In this document: positions 7,008-16,203 of the stretch, piece after piece
Position numbering within the stretch: position 1 is the stretch's first letter
How the letters are laid out: each line of letters begins with the position of its first letter
DNA from: Lachnospiraceae bacterium
Lineage (GTDB): Bacteria > Bacillota > Clostridia > Lachnospirales > Lachnospiraceae
Direction of reading: 5' to 3'
NCBI GenBank assembly: GCA_029053015.1
Contig: JAIDHX010000008.1
Coordinates: 1 to 59,589 of the forward strand
Length of the DNA stretch: 59,589 nucleotides
Notes under the pieces: model-generated
The model's input: only the letters and a program-made list of their open reading frames with translations
What the model was told of the DNA's origin: nothing
Databases searched by the model: none
Translations under genes and position numbers: made by a program

Positions 7008-9209
7008 ATGCGTACAATTCTTTCATTAAACGAGGGCTGGAAGTTTTATAAATCAAAACCTACTGAAAGTCAGGGCGAATCCATTAACCTTCCTCATACA
7101 TGGAACGCAGTTGACGGGCAGGATGGAGGTAATGATTATTACCGCGGAACCTGTTGGTATGTACGCCAGTTAGGTTGTCCAGAACTTAAAAATGGCGAGC
7201 GGGCGTGGCTGCAATGTAAAGGTGCGGCTATGACTGCGGAGGTATATTTGAACGGTGAAAAGCTTTACAGACATGAAGGTGGTTATTCTGCCTTTCGGGT
7301 AGATCTGACAGATCATCTGAATGAGAATAATGTGCTGTGTATCTCAGTGGACAACAGTAATAACGATATTGTATATCCGCAGAAAGCAGATTTCACCTTC
7401 TATGGAGGTCTGTATCGTGATGTGGAGCTGGTCATTGTTCCGGCTGCGCACTTTGAATTGGGCTACTGTGGAACACCTGGTATCAAGGTAACTCCCGCTG
7501 TTGATTTAGATACCCGGATTGCCACTGTCACTGTGGAAGCATGGGTACGGGGTGAAAATGCTGATACTCAAACAGTTGATTTTACTGTGGCTGGCGATGT
7601 TCAAACAGTTCCGGTCATAAATGGTCTTGCCCAGGCTGTTTTCACAATTGCGGATGTACATTTGTGGGAAGGCGTAGAGGATCCTTATCTTTATAACGCT
7701 GGCGCTGTTCTCTCAAGTGGTGATGAAATATCTACTCGTTTTGGCTGTCGTAAATATGTAATTGATCCCGAACAGGGATTCATTCTAAATGGAAGATCTT
7801 ATCCGCTGCGCGGTGTTTCACGCCATCAGGACAGGCAGGGTGTCGGCAATGCACTGACATTTGAGATGCATAAAGAGGATATGGACATTATCCGTGAACT
7901 TGGCGCCAACACCCTGCGGCTGGCACATTACCAGCATGCACAGGAATTCTATGACCTCTGTGATGAGAACGGAATCATTGTTTGGGCGGAGATTCCCTAT
8001 ATCACCATGCATATGTCCGGAGGCCGTGCCAATACACTTTCCCAGATGGAAGAGCTGATCGTACAGAATTACAACCACCCAAGTATTGCTGTCTGGGGAC
8101 TTTCTAACGAGATTACTGCGGCCAGTACGGTGAATGAAGAACTGCTGGAGAACCATCGAGCCCTTAATGATCTGTGCCATAAACTGGATCCTACTCGTCC
8201 CACCACTATGGCGGATGTGTTCATGTTGGAGATTGAGAACCCTATTCTGGAGATACCCGATGTGAACAGCTATAACCTCTATTTTGGCTGGTATCTGGGC
8301 GAACTGGAACAGAATGATGAATTTTTTGATGAATACCATGCGAAATATCCGGACAGGGCAATTGGCTTTTCCGAATACGGGGCGGACGCAAACCCCGCTT
8401 ACCAGAGTCCAAATCCTGAGAAGGGTGATTATACCGAAAGTTACCAGTGTATTTATCATGAGCATATGCTGAACATGATCGAAGCCCGTCCATGGCTGTG
8501 GGCTACCCATGTCTGGAACCTGTTTGATTTCGGTGCAGACGGCCGGGATGAGGGGGGCAAGAATGGTCAGAACCAGAAGGGGCTGGTGACTTTTGACCGT
8601 GCCTTGAAAAAGGATCCTTTCTATTTGTATAAAGCAGCTTGGAACAAGACAGAACCCTTTGTGCACTTGTGCGGAAGCCGGTATGTGGACAGAGCGGAGG
8701 ATGTGACGGAGATCAAGGTTTACTCCAACCAGAGTGAGGTTAGTCTATATGTGGATGGAAGGCTGGTGGAGAGCCAGACAGGCAAAAATGTATTTCGCTT
8801 CCAGGTGCCCATCACCGGCGAGCATTCCATTGAGGCCCGGTCAGGTTCCTCCTGTGCGGTCATGCCGGTTCGGAAGGTGGATGTCCCCAATCCTGATTAT
8901 ACGCTGCCCGGGCGTACAACTGTGGTCAACTGGTTTGACCAAGGAGACAACGATCCCTCCTGTTTCTCCATTAATGATAAATTGGGCGATCTTCAGGCTC
9001 ACCCTCAGGCAGGCCCCATCATCAATCAAATGATGGCAAAAGGTGCGGCCAGCCATGGAGGGGACGTAGCCACTGCCGTGAAGGACAACCCGGGCCTGAT
9101 GCGGATGATGGCCCGCATGACGTTGGCCAGCCTGCTGAAACAGAGCGGAGCGGATACTGAGAGCATACAACAGCTCAACAGGGTGCTGCAGGGCATCAAA
9201 AAAGCGTAA
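7008..9209 (+). CDS. GH2 family beta-galactosidase or beta-glucuronidase
   Basis: 733 residues without signal peptide: N-terminal sugar-binding sandwich (WYVRQL, GAAMTAEVYLNGEKL), immunoglobulin-like domain, TIM barrel, then an unusual helical tail. Acid/base is E368 (GLSNEI) and nucleophile E456 (GFSEYG). N522-Q-K524 sits in GQNQKGLVTFDR, the place of the N-x-K carboxylate-binding motif of beta-glucuronidases; some GH2 galactosidases carry a similar NxKGL segment, so this hints at but does not prove uronide specificity. Residues from about 650 (SINDKLGDLQAHPQ) to 733 form a Met/Ala-rich helical extension not needed for GH2 activity. ATTAGGAGG before ATG 7008. It heads an operon running to the SDR gene at 16203. 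Confidence 0.92.
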   Translation: MRTILSLNEGWKFYKSKPTESQGESINLPHTWNAVDGQDGGNDYYRGTCWYVRQLGCPELKNGERAWLQCKGAAMTAEVYLNGEKLYRHEGGYSAFRVDLTDHLNENNVLCISVDNSNNDIVYPQKADFTFYGGLYRDVELVIVPAAHFELGYCGTPGIKVTPAVDLDTRIATVTVEAWVRGENADTQTVDFTVAGDVQTVPVINGLAQAVFTIADVHLWEGVEDPYLYNAGAVLSSGDEISTRFGCRKYVIDPEQGFILNGRSYPLRGVSRHQDRQGVGNALTFEMHKEDMDIIRELGANTLRLAHYQHAQEFYDLCDENGIIVWAEIPYITMHMSGGRANTLSQMEELIVQNYNHPSIAVWGLSNEITAASTVNEELLENHRALNDLCHKLDPTRPTTMADVFMLEIENPILEIPDVNSYNLYFGWYLGELEQNDEFFDEYHAKYPDRAIGFSEYGADANPAYQSPNPEKGDYTESYQCIYHEHMLNMIEARPWLWATHVWNLFDFGADGRDEGGKNGQNQKGLVTFDRALKKDPFYLYKAAWNKTEPFVHLCGSRYVDRAEDVTEIKVYSNQSEVSLYVDGRLVESQTGKNVFRFQVPITGEHSIEARSGSSCAVMPVRKVDVPNPDYTLPGRTTVVNWFDQGDNDPSCFSINDKLGDLQAHPQAGPIINQMMAKGAASHGGDVATAVKDNPGLMRMMARMTLASLLKQSGADTESIQQLNRVLQGIKKA

Positions 9210-9222
9210 AGGAGAGTTGAAT

Positions 9223-11031
9223 ATGAAACAGACCTATTGCAATCCCCTTGATCTGGCTTACCGGTACCAGCATATGAAGGAAGGTTCCCAGGGGTGCGGT
9301 TTCCGAGAGGGGGCTGATCCCACCCTGGTACATTTCAAGGGCCGCTATTATCTATTCGTGTCCATGTCTGCCGGATTCTGGCACAGCGAGGATATGATTA
9401 ACTGGACCTTCCACGCCGCGCCGGATCTGCTCATCTATGATTATGCACCGGATGTGCGGCAGGTGGGGGATTATCTCTATTTCTGCGCCAGCCGTCGGGA
9501 TGAAAACTGCCCCATCCTGTGCACCGCTGACCCGCTGACGGAAGAATTCACCGAAGTCTCAGCCCCCTTTGACTTTTGGGACCCGGATATTTTCTGCGAC
9601 GACGATGGGCGTGTGTATCTCTACTGGGGCTGCACCAACACCAGTCCCATCTACGGTATTGAACTGGATCCGGGTACCATGACGCCCATCGGCGAAAAGC
9701 AGGAGTTGATTTTCGGTCATGAGGAGAAACTTGGATATGAGCGCCCTGGCGACAATGGAGTGGTGGATATTGAGCACAGTGTGGTGTATCAGCAGCTTAA
9801 GTCCCTGTTCAACCCCCTTACCCGGAAGATTGAATTTCCCGCCGGAATGGAGCAGATGGGTAATTACTCTGCTGAGGCCATGACCAGGATGTTCCTCTCT
9901 GCCGGGAGACCGTACATCGAGGGGGCATTCATGACCAAGTACCAGGGACGGTATTATCTCCAGTATGCCTGCCCCGGAACCCAGTACAATACCTACGCCG
10001 ATGGTGTGTATGTGGGTGATCACCCGCTGGGACCTTTCACCCTGCAAACAGTAAATCCTTTTTCCTCTAAGCCAGGTGGTTTCATCACTGGAGCCGGCCA
10101 CGGCAGCACAATCGCGGATCAGTACGGCAACTATTGGCATGCCTCCACCATGCGCATCAGTGTCAATCATGATTTTGAGCGTAGGATAGGGGTGTTCCCC
10201 GCCGGGTTCGACAAAGACGGTGTACTGTTCTGCAACCAGAACTTTGCCGACTATCCCTTTAAAATCCCAAAGGGGAAGTTTGACGCCGCCGCTCTGGAGC
10301 CGGAGTGGATGCTGCTCAGCTATAAAAAGCCAGTGACGGTCTCCTCCACTGCTTCGGGCAGCAGTGCGGAGAACGCGGTAGACGAGAATATCCGCACTTG
10401 GTGGAGCGCCGCCTCCGCGAGTGAAGGCGAATGGTTGTGTGTCGATCTTGGTAAGCCCAGTGATATCCGGGCCATTCAGGTAAATTTAGCAGATGAAAAC
10501 GTAGTGGTGGAATTCCCGGCGGACAGTTATGGGGATGCCCGAAAAACCCGGCATATCGAGTTGGAGCCGCAAATTTCTCATTATATTGTGGAGGTCAGTA
10601 ATGACAACGATAGCTGGCGCATGCTGGAGCAGGTGTCCAGGGAGTGTGTCAATGGATATTACGAGTACCCCGATGGCGTGTCTGCCCGATATGTCCGGGT
10701 GACTGGGTGCGCACTGCCCTACAGCCAGCCTCTGCGGATCAGTGGTCTGCGGGTGTTTGGCAATGGGAACGGAGAAAAACCCGCGCTAGCCATGGCCTCT
10801 GCTGTCAGGCTGGATGATTTGGATGCAAGGGTGTCATGGGAGCCCATTTCCGGCGCACAGGGATGTAACGTGTTGTACGGCATCGCCCCTGACAAGTTGT
10901 ACCATAGCTGGCAGGTGTACGGCGGGAACGAAGTCATTTTGTCCACCCTCATCAAGGGGCAAAAATATTTTGTTCGGGTGGACAGCTTCAACGAGAATGG
11001 AATTACCCACGGTACTGTGATAGAATTATAA
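9223..11031 (+). CDS. GH43-like glycosidase with discoidin and fibronectin-type domains
   Basis: 602 residues from ATG 9223, chosen because GGAG lies 8 bases upstream; a TTG two codons earlier is weaker. The five-bladed propeller of GH43 shows the expected three acids: D32 (GADPT, base), D122 (WDPDIF, pKa modulator) and E233 (YIEGAF, acid). After about residue 360 there is an F5/8C (discoidin) carbohydrate-binding domain (ASGSSAENAVDENIRTWWSA; DLGKPSDIRAIQVNL) and at the end a fibronectin type III-like domain. Activity would be on arabinose, xylose or galactose side chains. It lacks a signal peptide although binding domains usually accompany secreted enzymes. Thirteen bases separate it from GH2, so co-transcription is clear. 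Confidence 0.87.
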   Translation: MKQTYCNPLDLAYRYQHMKEGSQGCGFREGADPTLVHFKGRYYLFVSMSAGFWHSEDMINWTFHAAPDLLIYDYAPDVRQVGDYLYFCASRRDENCPILCTADPLTEEFTEVSAPFDFWDPDIFCDDDGRVYLYWGCTNTSPIYGIELDPGTMTPIGEKQELIFGHEEKLGYERPGDNGVVDIEHSVVYQQLKSLFNPLTRKIEFPAGMEQMGNYSAEAMTRMFLSAGRPYIEGAFMTKYQGRYYLQYACPGTQYNTYADGVYVGDHPLGPFTLQTVNPFSSKPGGFITGAGHGSTIADQYGNYWHASTMRISVNHDFERRIGVFPAGFDKDGVLFCNQNFADYPFKIPKGKFDAAALEPEWMLLSYKKPVTVSSTASGSSAENAVDENIRTWWSAASASEGEWLCVDLGKPSDIRAIQVNLADENVVVEFPADSYGDARKTRHIELEPQISHYIVEVSNDNDSWRMLEQVSRECVNGYYEYPDGVSARYVRVTGCALPYSQPLRISGLRVFGNGNGEKPALAMASAVRLDDLDARVSWEPISGAQGCNVLYGIAPDKLYHSWQVYGGNEVILSTLIKGQKYFVRVDSFNENGITHGTVIEL

Positions 11032-11061
11032 AGGGCAAAGAACAATGAAGGAGGAAACGCC

Positions 11062-11910
11062 ATGACCATTAAAGCCGTTCAGCAGTTTATGCTGGGCTCT
11101 GCGATGAACAACGAAGCCCAGGCAAGGGATGTGCTGCAGAAGATAAAGGAAGCCGGGTACGGCGGTATTGAACTGTGCGGATTTATGATACATCCCACCG
11201 GTCTCTTGGTGCGGATGATGACCAAAGCAGCCGGAATGCCTGTAGGAAAAGGGGGAAATCTGGACTGGCATGCCCTTGTACGGCAGGCGGATTTGCAGGT
11301 GGTAAGCCTGCATCAGGATTTGGGCAGCGTAGAACGTGACCCTGCAGCCATTATAGAGGAAGCGAAAAGTTATGGTACGGATACCATTGTCATCACAGGC
11401 ATGTACCGTTTTGATTATGGGGATGAGGCTGCAGTGCGGGATCTGGCCAATCGGTTGAATAAGGCCGGGGAGGTGTTGATATCCGGCGGTGTCCGCCTGC
11501 TGTATCATAACCATAACTGTGAGTTGCGGAAAGTAAATGGTAACCGGACCGCTTATGAAGTATTGATGGCAGAGACAAATCCTGAATATGTCAATTTTGA
11601 GTTTGACAGCTATTGGTTTACGGAAGGTGGCGGGGATGCGTTGTCCTGGATGCAGGCGCTGGGAACCCGTATGAAACTTTGGCATATCAATGACAGAGGA
11701 AGTCGTTTGACAGGACCGGCCATGACCCCCATTCTTAAAACAGACAGTATGGAGCTTGGTACAGGAAATATGCCGCTTGAGAGATTAGCAGTTCAGGCAA
11801 AAGAGAATGGGATAGATGCAGTTATTTTGGAAAGCCATCGCAATTGGATTGACAAATCCCCGGTGAAAAGTCTGGAGCTTTCTGCTCAGTGGCTGAACCA
11901 GAGATTTTAA
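11062..11910 (+). CDS. Sugar phosphate isomerase/epimerase (xylose isomerase-like TIM barrel)
   Basis: 282 residues with the AP-endonuclease-2/xylose isomerase-like fold: GYGGIELCGFM near 32, LYHNHNCELRK near 150 (metal-binding His) and NFEFDSYWF, KLWHINDRG and VILESH carrying further metal ligands. Members isomerise or epimerise keto-sugars, inosose or modified sugars in the cytoplasm. In this operon it could convert a released uronic acid or rhamnose-derived intermediate, filling the gap left by the absent uronate isomerase (UxuC), but that is inference. AAGGAGGAAACGCC precedes ATG 11062; spacing to neighbours is about 30 bases on both sides. Confidence 0.85.
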   Translation: MTIKAVQQFMLGSAMNNEAQARDVLQKIKEAGYGGIELCGFMIHPTGLLVRMMTKAAGMPVGKGGNLDWHALVRQADLQVVSLHQDLGSVERDPAAIIEEAKSYGTDTIVITGMYRFDYGDEAAVRDLANRLNKAGEVLISGGVRLLYHNHNCELRKVNGNRTAYEVLMAETNPEYVNFEFDSYWFTEGGGDALSWMQALGTRMKLWHINDRGSRLTGPAMTPILKTDSMELGTGNMPLERLAVQAKENGIDAVILESHRNWIDKSPVKSLELSAQWLNQRF

Positions 11911-11938
11911 ATTTTGCGGTTAATAAGGAGGTTGCATT

Positions 11939-14152
11939 ATGGCATTTGCTGATTTGAAAAATCATTTTATTACCGTTGACCGGCCTTACAAAGAGGGGAC
12001 AGTCGAAGTATTTGAACAGCCTGTTGATGTGGAGGATGTGACAAAAGCCACCCTTACTATTACTGCTCTCGGTGTGTATGAAGCGGAGCTGAACGGCAGA
12101 AAGGTGGGAGATGTCTTTCTGGCTCCGGGTTATACTTATTATCCGCGGAATCTGCATGTACAGGTTTATGATGTGACTGATATGCTCTCTTCCCATGCTG
12201 TCTTGCGTGTCTATTTAGGGCAGGGCTGGTATTGTGGGCGCTTTACTTGTGATAACAAAATACAGATTTATGGTCCTGCTCCTGCTGTGGCATGGCTGCT
12301 TGAAGTGGAAGAAGCTGATGGCACTGTGAAAACATACTCTTCTGGCGACGCAAATGTCCATGAAGTGCAAAGCTCCTATGACTATGCCGGTGAATACGAT
12401 GGTGAAATCTATTTTGCGGATGGGGCACCACACCCTTCCGCAGATTTAATCATTCAGCCTGTCAAGTACACCGGCCCATTGCCGGAGGTGCTGGAAGAGA
12501 GCGATATTTATGTGAAAGTGCAGGAGGAAATGCCGGTAAAGACCGCTGTAACACAAGGTGATGTGACAATTTTGGATTTCGGCCAGAATTTTGCAGGTAT
12601 CATTGAAATTGATCCCACAAAGATGCAGGGTTCAGCACTGAAACTGCGTCATGGTGAGATTCTGAACGCTGATGGGAGCCTGTATACAAATAATCTGCGT
12701 CAGGCAAAAGCAGAACTTATTTACCACAAAGGAACTGAAACTAAGAAATATCGCCCACGATTTACTTTTATGGGTTTTCGTTATGCAGAGCTTTCCGGTG
12801 TGCCTTATACGGAAGGTTTGCTTACTGCCTATGTTGTACATAGTGAAATGGAACGCACCGGCTTTTTCACTTGTGCCAATAAGCAGGTAGAGCAGTTGTA
12901 TAACAATCAGGTCTGGGGTCAGCGCTCCAATTACCTTGAGATACCAACTGACTGCCCACAGCGTGATGAACGTCAGGGTTATACCGGTGATGGTCATGTT
13001 TTTGCCCGTACAGGAGCATATAACTATAACACATTGACTTTTTGGAACAAGTTTCTCAAAGATATTCGTTACTCGCAGATGGATAATACGGAAAGGTATG
13101 TGGCACCTACGATTCCTACGCTCGGACCGGCGGGAGTCGGGTTTATCACCATGCTGGGCTGGGGGAACTGTGACACGATTGTGCCGGAAATGCTGTATTG
13201 GCAGTACGGAACAGATGTACCGCTGCGTTCCCAGTATCAAAGTATGAAAGATTTTGTAGAGTGTGAGATTCGTCATATGGGAGAAACAGACCTATGGCTC
13301 TGTCCAAGTCTGGGTGATTGGCTGACGTTAGGTAAAGATACCGCTTATATGGCTATGCACAATGGACCGGTAAGCAATGCGTTCATTGTCAACGATCTGC
13401 GCATCATGGCATGGGCTGCTGATCTTATGGGGGAAGCGGATGAATCGGTCCGCTATGAGCGGCAATTGGAAAAGACGAGAGCAGCTTATCTGAAAGCCTT
13501 TGTGGAAGAGGATGGCACTATGAAGGACGATTACCACGGCGCTTATGTAATGGCTCTTCAGTTTGTGATTCCCCAGGGTGAGCTGTGGGACAAAGTTTTT
13601 GCTAAGCTGGTGGAAAAAATAAAAAATGAAGGTATGCAGACAGGCTTTTTCGCAACCCAGCATCTGCTGCCGTTGCTGGCTGATCATGGAGAGAGGAAGT
13701 TGGCTTATGATTTGTTGCTACAGCCGGATTGTCCGGGATGGATGTATCAGGTAGAACGTGGCGCTACCACTACATGGGAGCGGTGGGATGCCCTGCGCCC
13801 GGATGGTACTGTGAACGAGGATGATCAGAATGGCAGCAACATGGTCTCTTTTAATCATTATTCCTTCGGCAGCGTTGGGGAGTTCTATTACCGGTATATA
13901 TTGGGTATCCAACCCATAGAGCCCGGTTTTGCTAAGGTGCGTATAGCCCCAATAGTTGATGAGCGCTTAGGAAGCGTGGAAGGCAGTTATCTTTGTAATG
14001 CGGGGGAGATCAAGGTAGCATGGCAGATAAATGAAAGTATAGCTAAACTGCAGGTATTCACGCCTGTACCCGCAGAGATCGTGTTGCCAAATGGTAGGAT
14101 TTGCAATGCACAGGCAGGTGAGTATAATTATGAATGTTCACTTAACATATGA
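11939..14152 (+). CDS. GH78 alpha-L-rhamnosidase
   Basis: 737 residues, no signal peptide. It starts within the beta-sandwich that precedes the barrel (YEAELNGRKVGDVFLAPGYT, about residue 45), followed by the accessory sandwich and the (alpha/alpha)6 catalytic domain. Hallmarks: DCPQRDERQGYTGD at 338-351, which contains the general acid region, and GATTTWERWD with the general base E614, then NHYSFGSVGEFYYRY. It removes terminal alpha-L-rhamnose from glycosides such as flavonoid rutinosides, saponins or pectic and arabinogalactan oligosaccharides. AAGGAGG lies 5 bases before ATG. Its company, two uronate-pathway enzymes and a possible glucuronidase, points to rhamnosyl-uronide substrates. Confidence 0.93.
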   Translation: MAFADLKNHFITVDRPYKEGTVEVFEQPVDVEDVTKATLTITALGVYEAELNGRKVGDVFLAPGYTYYPRNLHVQVYDVTDMLSSHAVLRVYLGQGWYCGRFTCDNKIQIYGPAPAVAWLLEVEEADGTVKTYSSGDANVHEVQSSYDYAGEYDGEIYFADGAPHPSADLIIQPVKYTGPLPEVLEESDIYVKVQEEMPVKTAVTQGDVTILDFGQNFAGIIEIDPTKMQGSALKLRHGEILNADGSLYTNNLRQAKAELIYHKGTETKKYRPRFTFMGFRYAELSGVPYTEGLLTAYVVHSEMERTGFFTCANKQVEQLYNNQVWGQRSNYLEIPTDCPQRDERQGYTGDGHVFARTGAYNYNTLTFWNKFLKDIRYSQMDNTERYVAPTIPTLGPAGVGFITMLGWGNCDTIVPEMLYWQYGTDVPLRSQYQSMKDFVECEIRHMGETDLWLCPSLGDWLTLGKDTAYMAMHNGPVSNAFIVNDLRIMAWAADLMGEADESVRYERQLEKTRAAYLKAFVEEDGTMKDDYHGAYVMALQFVIPQGELWDKVFAKLVEKIKNEGMQTGFFATQHLLPLLADHGERKLAYDLLLQPDCPGWMYQVERGATTTWERWDALRPDGTVNEDDQNGSNMVSFNHYSFGSVGEFYYRYILGIQPIEPGFAKVRIAPIVDERLGSVEGSYLCNAGEIKVAWQINESIAKLQVFTPVPAEIVLPNGRICNAQAGEYNYECSLNI

Positions 14153-14200
14153 GCATCTACATTTTATGATGTTGGGCATGACTGCTATAATGTAGCTCAT
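14149..14200 (+). repeat. Interrupted inverted repeat between GH78 and uxuA
   Basis: ATGAGC (14149-14154), 3 bases and TACATT (14158-14163) are mirrored by AATGTA (14189-14194) and GCTCAT (14195-14200); TATAAT at 14186-14191 lies inside. It could be a hairpin that uncouples uxuA-SDR expression from the glycosidases, or an operator over an internal promoter. It begins on the stop codon of the rhamnosidase gene. Confidence 0.45.
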
Positions 14201-14270
14201 AGATGCGTCAGAACTTATACAGATCAGGAAAGGTATGGAATATAAAAAGAGAGAAGGAGCAGACAAATTT

Positions 14271-15347
14271 ATGCAGATGACATTTCGGTGGTATGGTGAA
14301 GGAAATGACAGTATTACTCCGGATATGATCAGGCAGATTCCGGGAGTATCCGGTCTGGTTTGGGCGTTACATGACAAACAGCCCGGCGAAGTATGGGAAA
14401 TGGACGAGATTGAAGAAGTGCGTCGTCAGATCGAAGGGGCGGGATTCCACATGGATGTGGTTGAGAGCGTTAACGTACATGATGACATTAAAATCGGTCT
14501 GCCCACCCGTGACGGATATATTGAAAATTACAAGACTACCCTTCGCAACCTTGCGAAATTCGGAGTGAAAGTAGTGACTTATAATTTCATGCCGATTTTC
14601 GATTGGACAAGGACAGATCTGTTTCATCCCCTGGAGGACGGCTCTACTGCTTTGTTTTACGAGAAGAACCGTATACAGGAAGATTACAGGGAAATGGCGG
14701 ACTATATCCTCAATAACCTGCATGGAATGACTTTTCCGGGCTGGGAGCCGGAGAGGATGGCGAAGCTGGATGAACTGTTTGAGGCGTACCGTCCGGTCAC
14801 AAAAGAAAAGCTATGGGAAAACCTGAAGTATTTCCTTGAGGCGATCATGCCAACCTGTCACGAGACCGGGATCAAGATGGCGATCCATCAGGATGACCCG
14901 CCATGGGATATCTTTGGACTTCCCCGTCTGTTGTGTGACAAGGAATCCATTGGTCGTTTTTTAAATATGGTAGATGATGAATACAATTGCCTCTGTTTAT
15001 GTTCCGGTTCCCTGGGAGCAAACCCGGAGAACAATGTTGCAGACATTGTCCGTACTTATTGTGACCGGATCGCATTTGCCCATATACGGAATGTCCGGCA
15101 CTATCCGAACGGAGATTTTACAGAGACTTCCCACCGTGACTGTGACGGGGATACGGGGATCCTGGATATTATGAAAGCATATCATGACTGCGGTTATACA
15201 GGCTATGTGCGTCCGGACCATGGGCGTCATATCTGGGGGGAACAGTGCCGCCCCGGCTATGGACTTTATGACCGTGCCCTTGGGATAATGTATCTATGGG
15301 GATGCTGGGATATGCTGGAAAAAACAGAAGGCAATATTGGAAAATAA
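14271..15347 (+). CDS. uxuA: Mannonate dehydratase
   Basis: Converts D-mannonate to 2-keto-3-deoxygluconate in hexuronate catabolism. 358 residues. I take ATG 14271 because family members begin MxMTFRWYG, with GGAG 11 bases upstream; an in-frame ATG at 14235 with AGGAAAGG is the alternative. Visible signatures of the metal-dependent TIM-barrel enzyme: VWALHDKQPGEVW near 33, VVTYNFMPIFDWTRTDL near 108, KMAIHQDDPPWDIFGLPR near 200 (metal His), LCLCSGSLGANPENN near 240, FAHIRNVRHYPNGDF near 268 and VRPDHGRHIWGE near 322. Length is typical. It and the following SDR gene form the UxuA-UxuB pair; uronate isomerase and the KDG kinase/aldolase are not in the window. Confidence 0.95.
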   Translation: MQMTFRWYGEGNDSITPDMIRQIPGVSGLVWALHDKQPGEVWEMDEIEEVRRQIEGAGFHMDVVESVNVHDDIKIGLPTRDGYIENYKTTLRNLAKFGVKVVTYNFMPIFDWTRTDLFHPLEDGSTALFYEKNRIQEDYREMADYILNNLHGMTFPGWEPERMAKLDELFEAYRPVTKEKLWENLKYFLEAIMPTCHETGIKMAIHQDDPPWDIFGLPRLLCDKESIGRFLNMVDDEYNCLCLCSGSLGANPENNVADIVRTYCDRIAFAHIRNVRHYPNGDFTETSHRDCDGDTGILDIMKAYHDCGYTGYVRPDHGRHIWGEQCRPGYGLYDRALGIMYLWGCWDMLEKTEGNIGK

Positions 15348-15360
15348 GGAGAAAAAAGGA

Positions 15361-16203
15361 ATGAATTTACCACTGAATATTAATTTTTCGGGGAAAGTAG
15401 TTGTAATCACAGGTGCAGGCGGCGTGCTCTGCGGAACCATGGCGAGAGCTTTTGCACAGGCAGGAGCAAAAGTGGCAGCACTGGATCTGAATGAGGAGGC
15501 TGTAAAAAAACTTGCTGATGAGTGTAAGGCAGAAGGATATATCTGCAAAGGTTATAAGGCAAATGTGCTGGAGCACGAAGCGTTGGAAGAAGTACATGCC
15601 AGGATTTTGGAAGAACTGGGACCATGTGACATTCTGGTGAACGGTGCAGGCGGGAATAATCCCAGAGCCACGACAGACAATGAGTATCATCATGAAGCGG
15701 CGGAGGGACAGAGGACCTTCTTTGATCTGGATGCAGATGGTGTGGACTTTGTATTTCGGTTGAATTTCCAGGGAACACTGCTCCCGACTCAGGTATTTGC
15801 GAAGGATATGGCGGAGAAAGGAGCAGGCTCTATTTTGAACATTTCTTCCATGAATTCCTATATCCCGCTTACTAAGATCCCGGCATACTCGGCAGCCAAG
15901 GCAGGTGTTTCCAATTTTACACAATGGCTGGCAACACATTTTGCGGGAACGGGTATCCGTTGTAATGCCATTGCACCTGGTTTTTTGGTGTCAAATCAAA
16001 ACAGGGCTTTATTATTTAACGAAGACGGGACCCCGACTGCCCGTTCCAAAAAGATTTTAAGCGGAACTCCCATGGGACGGTTTGTAGACAGTGAAGAGCT
16101 TTTAGGCGGCGTTTTTTTCCTGTGCGATGAAAGGGCGGCAAGCGCAATAACAGGTGTGGTACTGCCGATTGATGCCGGTTTTGCTGCATATTCAGGTGTT
16201 TAA
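15361..16203 (+). CDS. SDR-family fructuronate (mannonate) oxidoreductase
   Basis: NAD(P)-dependent oxidoreductase of the classical short-chain family, 280 residues: GAGGVLCGTMARA near 16 is the nucleotide-binding turn, VNGAGGNNPRATT near 88, catalytic S162/S163 (NISSMNS), Y176 and K180 (YSAAK). Placement directly after uxuA, and the extra loop with EYHHEAAEGQRTFFDLD near 105, match the SDR version of fructuronate reductase that replaces classical UxuB in many Firmicutes; it would reduce fructuronate to mannonate. ATG 15361 with AAGGAG is preferred to the upstream ATG 15337, which overlaps uxuA. The stop at 16201-16203 directly abuts recombinase sequence, so the operon ends at a recombination junction. 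Confidence 0.85.
   Translation: MNLPLNINFSGKVVVITGAGGVLCGTMARAFAQAGAKVAALDLNEEAVKKLADECKAEGYICKGYKANVLEHEALEEVHARILEELGPCDILVNGAGGNNPRATTDNEYHHEAAEGQRTFFDLDADGVDFVFRLNFQGTLLPTQVFAKDMAEKGAGSILNISSMNSYIPLTKIPAYSAAKAGVSNFTQWLATHFAGTGIRCNAIAPGFLVSNQNRALLFNEDGTPTARSKKILSGTPMGRFVDSEELLGGVFFLCDERAASAITGVVLPIDAGFAAYSGV

Noticed and set aside
7818..8666. Long open frame on the minus strand inside the GH2 gene
   Set aside because: It lies entirely antisense to a gene with intact catalytic motifs, shows no protein family features and lacks a ribosome site.
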